Of a DNA stretch of 64,000 nucleotides, positions 13,401-22,719 are shown in pieces. Each line of letters starts with the position of its first letter. The stretch's first letter is position 1. The position numbers and the translations under genes are program-made. A model generated the notes under the pieces. It was not told where the DNA came from. It saw only the letters and a list, made by a program, of their open reading frames with translations, and searched no databases. This stretch comes from Apoderus coryli (Eukaryota > Arthropoda > Insecta > Coleoptera > Attelabidae), in the NCBI GenBank assembly GCA_911728435.2, contig OU452211.1, forward strand, positions 4,898,001 through 4,962,000, written 5' to 3'.

Positions 13401-13480
13401 ATGTCAGAATCTGATGATAGTATTGAGCTAGGAGATCGTCTGAAATTTCTTGTACCCGTACTGACAGTACTTATGGACAT
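7440..13480 (-). CDS. Corin-like type II membrane protein with a catalytically dead trypsin domain
   Basis: There are ten exons: 13480-13294, 11179-10966, 10899-10528, 10244-10012, 9960-9754, 9686-9473, 9245-9100, 8342-8080, 8004-7732 and 7631-7440. They give 2301 nt, 766 aa and a TGA stop, with all phases agreeing. Order: Ser/Arg-rich cytoplasmic tail (1-40), one TM segment (about 42-61), SEA-like region (about 63-190), Frizzled cysteine-rich domain (about 218-335), two LDLa repeats (about 336-405, DCQDLSDE and DCPDGSDE), SRCR-like region (about 405-525), trypsin-like domain (525-766). This architecture matches corin, which in mammals activates natriuretic peptides. Here the His, Asp and Ser positions are Ser578, Asn621 and Ala708, and the IVGG activation motif is missing (MAIH), so proteolysis is not expected. 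A splice acceptor lies directly before the ATG at 13480, so coding or UTR sequence exists upstream; see 21655-21696. The large first intron holds TE debris. Confidence 0.93.
11900..12180 (+). pseudogene. Decayed transposase fragment, relative of the 58-60 kb element
   Basis: Read on the plus strand around 11990-12110, the sequence gives a degenerate [17 protein letters not shown] followed by a segment like [15 protein letters not shown]. This resembles the third-Asp region and C-terminus of the transposase at 58631-59704 (SPDLSPLDFFLWGHLKN, PESIEDLRQRI). Stops and frame breaks are present and no ends are visible. It lies in the first intron of the corin-like gene. Confidence 0.55.
12430..12640 (+). 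pseudogene. LINE reverse transcriptase fragment
   Basis: A broken frame reads [10 protein letters not shown], then, after damage, a segment with [17 protein letters not shown] and [14 protein letters not shown]. These are conserved blocks of non-LTR reverse transcriptases (the first Asp block and the block before YADD). It is intronic and clearly dead. Confidence 0.7.
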
Positions 13481-13556
13481 CTGAAATTAATAAACGGGCT
13501 ACAATTTCAATAATAATAAAAAAAAGTTCAATGAACTGGGTCATCGCCACATTCTC

Positions 13557-13662
13557 CTAGGCTCAAGTTATTTCTCAGGAAAAGGACTATTAGAAAAAAG
13601 AGGAAAGAATTAAAAAAACAGGGGCTACGGAGGTCTCGTCCTGAGAAATAATTTGAGCCTAG
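13557..13662. repeat. 24-bp inverted repeat with a 58-bp loop
   Basis: The arm at 13557-13580 (starts ctaggctcaag) and the arm at 13639-13662 (ends tttgagcctag) are reverse complements with a single mismatch. It lies just upstream of the corin-like exon at 13480 and could form a hairpin in the minus-strand transcript. It could also be a small foldback or MITE-like element. Confidence 0.75.
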
Positions 13663-13669
13663 TATGAGA

Positions 13670-14630
13670 TTAACGAGATTTCCTCCCAGTAATATAGAAA
13701 CATTTTCAGGAACGTTCATTCTGGAGTTTTTCTTTGTGAACCGTACAGGTTTGTCGTTATTTAACAGTAACCGATTCCGTTCGAACCACGACGTAGGTAG
13801 ATAACAAATTCTGATGAAGTTTTGTTATGTAAGGTGGCGTTCGTCATACCGTCCCATCCAGGCTATTATAAGATTGTGTAATAATTAATTGTCAATGATA
13901 ACATTAATTTTTATAATTTACCAATTAATTTATCTTCCTACAAGTTGAGTGTGTAAGAAGTAGATTCACATATCTAACTAAATGATGCAATTATTGCTTC
14001 CTCATAAATTACAATAAACATAAATTACTGCAAAATTTTCATGATATAATCATTAATAATTTTTTTCGTTTAAAAGACGCGTATACGTAGGAAATGTTAA
14101 TGAGTCAACTAACCTTATTTGCTGTTGGGCAGAATGATTATTATGAAATTTTAGATAGGTACCTCGTAATAAATGAAATATTCCATCCATACATGCCTAC
14201 GATTTTTCAAGTACGTACAACTAACTAATAATAAGAAGGTAAAGTTTTATTATTATTATTCATCGTATAATTCAAAAACCATTGAAGATATAGGGATAAA
14301 ACAAACAGGTTCTTCCATTTAAACAATCGACTTTTGCCTTTATTTTCGTGTCGGAGTTTAGCTTGCTTCTTCACACAATGTGCATCAAAATGTATACATT
14401 AATTGTGTTTTAGGAAGCCCCTGGCAACTTCCTGAGATATGCTGAGAAGCACACGTAGAATCTGAATATCCTATAACAAATAGGGTGTTTTAAATTTCAA
14501 AGTGGGGTTCAGTATAACAGTGCACTGGTAAAAATATGTTCAAAAGCTAGATCCCGGCATCTAATCACTGTACCCAAAATATCAGAAATATGTTTCTTTT
14601 TGTTCTTAAGATACTTTTAATAGGTCATCG
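13670..14630. other. Non-coding interval
   Basis: AT-rich, with no supportable ORF or RNA gene. If the exon at 21655-21696 belongs to the corin-like gene, this is part of its intron. Confidence 0.4.
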
Positions 14631-14634
14631 ACTT

Positions 14635-15804
14635 CGGCGTATCCAATTGTCGAAGCACTTTTGCCACTCTGATTGAGGTATCTCCAAAACATGCATTCTG
14701 AATGCAGCAACCGCTGCTTCAGGTGTCGAAAAACGTTGACCTCTCAGTTTGTTTTTTACGTACGGGAATAAAAAGAAGTCATTCGGTGCCAAGTCAGGAC
14801 CATACGTCGGATGACTCATCAAATCGATGTTTTGGGTGCTCAAAAATGCAGTTGTTTGAGCCGCTGTGTGAGAGCTCGCATTGTCGTGGTGAAGAGTGAT
14901 CCGTCTTCGGCGGTTGGTTTTCCTGATTTCTTGGAAGACAACTGGCAAACAAATGGTTGTGTACCACTCAGTATTGACTGTTCTGCGGTGTTCTAGTGGT
15001 ACGGTTGCGCCATGTCCAGTTTTTCCGAAAAAACAGGCGACCATTTGCTTGGAAATGCTTCGTGCGCGAACAACTTTTGTTGCATTTGGCTCATCTTGAA
15101 ACACCCATACAATCGACTGCTGTTTACTTTCGGGTTCATACGCGTAAATCCACGATTCATTACCTGTCATGATGTCATAGACGTGTTTCGAAGCACCGCG
15201 ATGGTTTTTTTGAGCATTTCTTTCGACCAATCAACACGAGCCTTTTTTTTAGTGATTGACAAATTGTGTGGTATCCCACGCGAACAAATTTTTTTGACAG
15301 TCAAATGTTTATGCAATATTGAATGTATGCTGGTCCCACTAATGCCTAAGGTTGTCTCAATCTCTTGATAGGTCACATGACGATCTTGTAATATCAGTTC
15401 GCGCACAGCATCAATGGTTTTCGGAACAACAACTGATTTTGGACGACCTTCCCGAAATTCGTCTTTGTTGAGTGAACTACGACCACGATTGAATTCACCA
15501 TACCATCGATAAACACTGGTCCTTGATGGAGCTTCATCGCCAAAAATTCATCCATGCACTGTTGCTGAGTTAATCCACGTCAAAAGTTGTAAAAAATAAT
15601 CGCACGAAAATGTTCACGATTTAATTCCATTTTTGGGCCGAGATGAATCTTTTAAGTTACTGTAAACAACACAAATAGCGCTCGTATCTCAAAACGTTCT
15701 GAGTACGTATAACCTCAAAAATGTCCAACTTTACGATAAAGCTGTCAGTTGCCAGATTGCAACACCAGGGTTGCCAAATCCCGAAATATAAAAGGCAACC
15801 CTCG
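14635..15804 (-). mobile_element. Mariner (DD34D) copy A, 3' truncated and inactive
   Basis: The transposase starts at the ATG at 15630 and reads toward lower coordinates. The two HTH regions are followed by the catalytic core, ending in FDNW at about 14640, where the match to copy D stops. The core shows HHDNASSH and APNDFFLFP with 34 residues between the two Asp, the mariner signature. The first catalytic Asp has become Asn (GNESWIY near 15150). There is an in-frame TGA near the N-terminus and frameshifts near 15560 and 15200. The 5' terminal repeat is 15777-15804, followed by a TA; the same 28-mer ends copy D at 38940-38967. No matching 3' end is present. Confidence 0.9.
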
Positions 15805-15805
15805 T

Positions 15806-17600
15806 AATATACCTATTTAAAAATGCAAACAAAATAGCATTGTTATGAAAGATCACTATAGCAACGCCGACAATATAATTAAACCAACTTGACAGTTTAA
15901 ATTCTTTCGTTAATTTTGAAGGTTGCAAAGCTATTTACCTATATAATGAAAAACAGTGATAGTGATAGTGGATATATAATTTAACACCACCTAGTCAATT
16001 ATACTTTTAACTCATCGTATTTAGGCTTACGCCAACAGGACGAGTATAGATAAGTTTTGAAAAACATATGTTTTCCTAAAAATCATGATGTTTAATTTTT
16101 TCAAAAGCATTAAAACAGTCTTAGAAAAAGTATAGTGTGAAACTCACATGAAATGACCAGGAAATATATGCCATTTCATGTTCGTTGCGCAGTATACTAT
16201 TATCTATTTTTTTTTCATCCAGAAGTATGTTTAAAAATCATGCTTGTAATTTTTTGTAAGTTTTAAAGAAATTATATAACAACAATTTTGCACGAATTTG
16301 TATATTTTAAGCATGATTAAAGGTGGTTTAATATAAATATTGAGCAAAAACCTAACAGCAAATATATAATTTGCTCAGTTACGCTAGAGTAACTATTAAA
16401 ATTGTATTTTATTTTGTACCACAAAATTGCTAATTTTTTTTTTTTAGCAAAACACACGCTGCACGATATTTATAAATAAATAATTTACCTTCAGCAAATT
16501 TTGCAAATATGACAAGAATACAGGGAAATGCTTACCGGTGTAAATTGCAAATTACGATAAGTGTAGTTCATATAAAGGTCAGTTACGTTATTGTAACAAG
16601 ATTACTATTTAAGAACTTGTTTGATAATTGCTAATTAATTTATTTACATATTATCCAATAATTTGTTCAAAATTACGTGTGTTGAATTGATTATTAAAAC
16701 CAATTATAAAGATTAGAATTATTTAAAACACGCTACAATTACATTTTTAAGCGATAGACGAGGCTGTGTGCAAATTAAATGTTGACATAAGTTTGTAAAC
16801 CATCTTTGACAAATTATATAATATTCATTTTGGACTAGACTCTTGTATACAAAGAATTTTAACACAGATGAATAGCAACAGTGGCAAGTAAACCGTGTTT
16901 CGTGTTCAGCTTGTTGCTTTCCTCATTTCCAAATATATAATTTGGACGTTCATTTTGTCTTCGATTTATCCGCCAGAAACACGCTGATCAGTTGCATATT
17001 AGTACTGTCAAACTTTGAATGTGATTTGAGTTTTTGTAGAATTTATTACCGTAGATATCAATGCTCTACTTCGGTGTCAATGGGCCTATGTTAGAAAAAA
17101 TAGATACCTACGGATTATTGTACTTATTATAAATGTTCTTAACTATTGTTCACTGTTAGCGAGGAGAGCTATTTGTGACATTTTCGAATAGTTTACGCCT
17201 TGTTTTATTACGCCTCTTTTAAAGTAAAACCTCATTAGAATATAATCCACAATATTGAATGTAAGAAGAACGTATTTAACGTTGAGTAAAAGCCAAGTAT
17301 TATTGTCTTGTATTAAAGAACATGTATAGGTAGGTACCTATATCTGCTTTTTTATGAATCTGCTTTATTTCTAGATCAGTAGGTCATTGCTGTGTTTATT
17401 TGTACTGTTTTTGTACAATACTGTAGACAACAGCTTGAAGAAAATTCGTGTTTTTTCAATTCTGTATCGAAAAATTGTACCTATATATATAAAAAATCTA
17501 TAGGAAACGAACTTCAGATAAAAATTTACGCAGATCTATGGAGAACTGTGGACGAATCTTATGTTTTGTTTTGTTTGTTACTCTTCTTTTTAAGTCCCCG
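15806..17600. other. Non-coding interval
   Basis: AT-rich sequence with no gene I can support. Short ORFs are composition artefacts. It falls in the proposed long intron of the corin-like gene. Confidence 0.4.
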
Positions 17601-17611
17601 TTTTGCCAATT

Positions 17612-18452
17612 TTAATTAATCTTGTTTCCTTTGATTTTATGTGTCAAGGCCTCAGTTTCATCGTTGGACTTAAACTTCTTTCCAGCAATCATTGTCTTGA
17701 GATCTGAAAACAGGAAATAGTCGCTGAGTGCTAAATTTGGAGAGTACGGTGGGTCGGTAAGCAAGTCGAAGCTCAATTCATTTAATTTTGCCATAGATTT
17801 TGGATTCTGGTGTGTAATAGTGAAGCCATGTTTCATCCATTCTCACATATCGACGATAGAATTCCAGTTTATTGCGGTTTAACAGCGCCAAACACTCCTC
17901 TGAAGCATGAATTCGTTGTTGTTTTTGGTCGACTGTGAGCTCACGCGGCACCCACTTTGCATAGAGCTTTCGCATACCCAAATGTTCGTGTAAAACGGTA
18001 AAAACACTAGCATCTGTAATTTTTACAATGTCAGCTAGCTCGCGCACCTTCAATTTGCGATCGTTCATAACCAATTTGTGAATTTTTATGACGTTTTCCG
18101 GAATAACAGCCCCATTTGGGCGTCCACTGCGCTCTGCATCATTTGTGCTGGTACGACCACGTTTAACTTCAGCAATCCACATCTCTAACATTTGTCTCGA
18201 AGGAGCAGAGTTCGGATAATGTTTATCAAGCCACTATATATTTTTTTTCATCAAAAAGCATATGAAAACCCAATTTTTTTTCAATAACAAAAGTTGCTTC
18301 ACACGAAATGCTGTAACTCACGAATCAATAGTCAGATTGCTGTCAAATTTATACAAGTATCCTTTGAAGGTTAGTACTCAATAAAAATCATATGGAAAAA
18401 ATTCTAGTAACGCCATCTATGTGTCATCCTACGGATTTAGTGAATGACCTAA
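17612..18452 (-). mobile_element. Mariner (second family) copy B, internally deleted
   Basis: The minus strand reads an HTH-containing N-terminal half (WIAEVKRGRTSTNDAERSGR, then ELADIVKITDASVF, then [13 protein letters not shown]) that jumps directly to the C-terminal part (MAKLNELSFDLLTDPPYSP, then SDYFLFSDLK). Compared with copy C at 36.2-37.0 kb, about 300 bp are missing, including the second catalytic Asp block ([11 protein letters not shown]). The outer end near 18430-18452 (cggatttagtgaatgacct) matches, in inverse, the left end of copy C at 35197-35220, and is followed by TA. The other end is missing. Confidence 0.88.
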
Positions 18453-18454
18453 TA

Positions 18455-19305
18455 TAACAAACCGCTATTAATTTTGTGACGAACATGTTGTTATTAGAAG
18501 AAGTGTCATTTTCAAAAAGTATAGGTTTGTCTGTGAATCTGATTTATCCGATCCCATTGTTCGCAAAGTAGTCCTCCATGAACGGTAATATTTGTGTGTA
18601 CATAATATTTTGAAACTGAAAGTATGTCTCATTTAAAGGTGAAGGATATTCTTCTATGGAATGTTAAATATCACGTTTTCAACCGATATTGGTATGGTAT
18701 CTATATTCGTCCGACAGGTATCCTAGTAGGTACCTAATCTCATTACTAATTATTATTTTCCATGTTTTTATTGTAACATTATTGTTAGCGGTTAAATGGT
18801 TTTTAACATTTATATCCAAGAAATATTTAATGTCAGCAACTTTTTGGATACACTGGATTTTTGTGTCGCGAAATTATTCAGTTTTGCTGTTTTATTAGCA
18901 TTGGTTGTCATATTATAAAAGACGTAAAGTTTTGTTTAATTTTCATACGAAAAGTGATTACGAAAAGCTATATTCTTCACTTCAGTCCCGCCTTATATAC
19001 CTACTTGCAAATTCCTCTGCCATTTTCATTTCAAATAGTATACATATAAGATTTTTCTTTTCACAAAAAATTGAGGGGACGTTCTAATATGCATTGCGCT
19101 ACAGGATACACATGCGGTATACTGATAGATACATCTAGGGATGATTGCATCAAATATATACCTAATTATGACGTCTACTGTGTACCTATATACATTCAAA
19201 TCTATCATCTCTAGAATTATAGTAATTCAGTATTATTTTCTGTTTCCAACAAAACAGCCGCATATTTATTACGAATAGACTATTAAGTCTACAATTTTTG
19301 CAAGA
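18455..19305. other. Non-coding interval
   Basis: AT-rich, with no recognisable gene, RNA or repeat apart from short low-complexity runs. Confidence 0.4.
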
Positions 19306-19309
19306 TGCT

Positions 19310-21245
19310 CCCTATTAAGGGTTGTGTTTTGTGTTATAGATCGGACGGAATGAAAGAAGGCATTGATTGACAAATTTGATGTCCCAGTAAAACCCTGGAC
19401 GACACCTTATGGATAAACAATCCGGAATGATAACGGTTGGTTTGAATTAAATAGTTTTGAAGATATCTAGAGAGGCTTTGTTCCTTGTTACACATCATAC
19501 GAACAGAAAGAAGGCATCGACAAGTTGGATCTCGTCGCCAAACCCTGGACCACCTTATCCTTAATTTTGTTCATAAAACACCTTGTAAAATAATTCTTGG
19601 CTCCAATAAAAATATGAATGTTTCAAGATATCTAGAAAAAGTTTTATGCTTTATACTTAAATTTGATCATAAACCACTCTGAAAAATAATTGGTACCTCC
19701 AACATAATTGATAATATATTGTTTTGAAGATATCTAATAAGATCGGACGAAATAAAAGAATGAAATGACATGATCTCGCATCGAAACTTTTGACTTAAAT
19801 TTGTCCATAAACGACACTGAAAAATAATGGCTGGCTCCAATAAAATACATTATTTTGAAGATATCTAATAAGGTTTTGTGTTACAGCTCGCACGCAATGA
19901 AAGAAGGCATTAACAGGTTGGATCTCGTCGCCAAACCTAGGACGACCTTATCTTAAATTTGTTCATAAACGACACTGAAAAATAATGGCTGGCTCCAATA
20001 AAATACATTATTTTGAAGATATCTAATAAGGATTTGTGTTACAGCTCGTACGCAATGAAAGAAGGCATTGACAGGTTCTATCTCGTCGCCAAACCCAGGA
20101 CGACCTTATCTTAAATTTGTTCATAAACGACACTGAAAAATAATGGCTGGCTCCAATAAAATACATTATTTTGAAGATATCTAATAAGGATTTGTGTTAC
20201 AGCTCGTACGCAATGAAAGAAGGCATTGACAGGTTGGATCTCGTCGCCAAACCCAGGACGACCTTGTCTTAAATTTGTTCATAAACGACACTGAAAAATA
20301 ATGGCTGGCTCCAATAAAATACATTATTTTGAAGATATCTAATAAGGATTTGTGTTACAGCTCGTACGCAATCAAAGAAGGCATTGACAGGTTGGATCTC
20401 GTCGCCAAACCCAGGACGACTTTATTTTAAATTTGTTCATAAACGACACTGAAAAATAATGGCTGGCTCCAATAAAATACATTATTTTGAAGATATCTAA
20501 TAAGGTTTTGTGTTACAGCTCGTACGCAATGAAAGAAGGCATTGACAGGTTGGATCTCGTTGCCAAACCCAGGACGACCTTTTCTTAAATTTGTTCATAA
20601 ACGACACTGAAAAATAATGGCTGGCTCCAATAAAATACATTATTTTGAAGATATCTAATAAGGATTTGTGTTACAGTTCGTACGCAATTAAAGAAGGCAT
20701 TGACAGGTTGGATCTCGTTGCCAAACCCAGGACGACCTTTTCTTAAATTTGTTCATAAACGACACTGAAAAATAATTACTGGGTCCAATAAAATACATTA
20801 TTTTGAAGATATCTAATAAGGTTTTGTATTACGGCTCGTACGCAATGAAAGACGGCATTGGCAAGGTGGACCTCGCCGCGAATTTTATACTTAAATTTGA
20901 TCATAAACCACCCTGAAAAATAAAGGCTAGTTCCAATAAATTAGATAATATATTGTTTTGACGATATCTAGTAAGGTTTTGTGTTACCGATTGGACGAAA
21001 TAAAAGAAAGTAATGACATGATCTGGCAGCGAACCTTTGATTTAAATTTAGTCATAAACGACCCTGAAAAATAATGACTTGCTCAAATTAAATACATTAT
21101 TTTTAAGATACCTAATAAAGTTTTGTGTTATAGCTCGGACGCATTGACAAGTTGGCTGTCGCAGGGAAACCCTGGACGACCTTATGCATAACCAATTCGG
21201 ACAGATATCAATTGTTTCAATCGCTCTAAGCCGCGATACCATTTT
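19310..21245. repeat. Tandem satellite array, 158-bp unit
   Basis: The landmark agctcg recurs at 19885, 20043, 20201, 20359, 20517, 20675 (agttcg) and 20833 (ggctcg), exactly 158 bp apart each time. Each unit contains gcaatgaaagaaggcattga, a gacgaccttatcttaa segment, an aataatggctggctccaata segment and gaagatatctaataagg. Units in the middle differ at only a few bases. Units at both flanks (19310-19880 and 20830-21245) are diverged or carry small deletions, as at the edges of satellite arrays. The unit is not a multiple of three and encodes nothing. Confidence 0.95.
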
Positions 21246-21654
21246 TAATAAAATATGTCTGTCTCTCTATTCAAGTGACGAAATGACGAATATTTTTCGA
21301 CCACCTGTTTTGGGCCTAAGATATTCAAAATAAATTATTTGTTTAAAAACAGATGAAGAGTATATTGCTAACTAGACAAAATAATCGGAACAAGAAAAGA
21401 AATTGGTAATTCCACGTGAAAACAGATATTTTGAACACATATCAAATGGAATTGCGCACTAGTGTCTAATTTTGAGCCCTCTGTAAATTCGCGGCTTTTT
21501 AATACTCATTTGCTAAAAATTTAATGATTTTACCTTCTCCAATAAAAAACATATTGTGGTTTTTTGAAAATGCACATTTTTGTGCGCAAATTATTTGAAT
21601 TTGAATTGGGCCCAACTCTCTATTGGTAATTGCATTTAATTCTTAATCACTTAC

Positions 21655-21696
21655 TTTGGAATCCCATGAGTTTTTCCTGTGATCTCTGTGCTCCAT
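21655..21696 (-). CDS. Candidate first coding exon of the corin-like gene
   Basis: On the minus strand, an ATG at 21696 opens MEHRDHRKNSWDSK (14 codons), which ends at a strong donor (aaa|gtaagtgatt). The phase is 0. That is exactly what the acceptor in front of the corin-like exon at 13480 needs, and the result would extend the polar cytoplasmic tail by 14 residues. An acceptor-like sequence (ttcttttttccag) ends at 22075, so the same exon could start at 22074 with a long 5' UTR. The link spans an 8.2 kb intron holding two mariners and the satellite, so it remains an inference. Confidence 0.5.
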
Positions 21697-22403
21697 TGAA
21701 ACTGTCATTATCAATTTACACTAACACCATTAGTCTTTAATTAATTATTATAACACAAATCACTTTTGTAATTATTATTGTTTATTATGAATTATAGAAA
21801 TATTTTTAAATATACATCGCAACAAAATAGAAATTAATTCACTATAACCACATTCTTATTATTATTAATCATAAACTACTGTGGTCGCAAAATTTATTTG
21901 AAATTGTTTAACACACTTCGACTCAATTGTTTAAATAATATTTGTTGAAATATTTGCGCGACGCTGTTTACGCTTGTTCTCTGTGCCTGCTCCGCAAAAT
22001 ATAAATAATAGTAAATGCTGTTTCTTGGGCTTGTACCACAGCAACTTGTAATCTCGAGATGAACTTTCTCTTCTCTGGAAAAAAGAATAAATAAATCATT
22101 AATGCATTTTTTGTTTTCCACTTATTTCGTTAATTACAACTAAAATTTCGTATATTTTAATTTGAAAAAATATTTAAAAAAACAGTGATGATTTAATTTA
22201 CAGTGTGACGAATTTTTTGATTAAGAAATCTGAGGAATGTTTCATCGTTTTTCTTAACAGTGGCGTCGGGTTATTTATATAACTCTCTTAAAAAAAGGAG
22301 TCTTGTATTCGTTGCCTATATCAAGAGTGCTAGTTGCCTATTATTAATGCTCTTTGTTTTGTCTGTAGGTGTTATTTTTAAACATTGTTTATATTTATTT
22401 TAA

Positions 22404-22718
22404 CTAAGTGAAATAAAAGAACAACCTTTTATTTTTGTGCAACTGGGGCACTACTCCTTCAGAAAAATATGTGTGGTTAAAGTCCTGGGCATAATTTTGA
22501 TTTTCAGGGGCAGTTAAGGGTTCTGCTACCGACATATTTCTAGAGAAGTTTGATGCAAGAAAGATACAAAGATACAAAAGATACAAAGATACAAAGGTCT
22601 GTTGTAACTCCTTTGATTTACCTTTAGTGGGGTTATTTGAATGATAGGGTCTATGCAAAAAGCACCATCGAGTGCTAAATTCGTTACCAACGCCTGATTT
22701 ATTGCAGCACGTCATCAA
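22404..22718 (-). other. Unassigned open frame, possible upstream exon
   Basis: A 104-codon frame on the minus strand has a mixed, non-repetitive composition. Inside it lies a possible 82-nt intron (donor aaag|gtaaat near 22622, acceptor ttctctag near 22540), rich in a gatacaaa short tandem repeat. Splicing this intron does not keep a single frame. It might be a 5' UTR exon of the corin-like gene or chance. I do not recognise any domain. Confidence 0.2.
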
Positions 22719-22719
22719 A

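Noticed and set aside
14702..15368. Four overlapping plus-strand frames
   Set aside because: Antisense shadows of the mariner copy A transposase.
19485..19682. Open frame of 65 codons in the satellite
   Set aside because: The 158-bp unit is not a multiple of three and neighbouring units do not keep the frame.
19310..21245. CRISPR-like array
   Set aside because: Units are contiguous 158-bp tandem repeats without unique spacers, in a eukaryotic genome.
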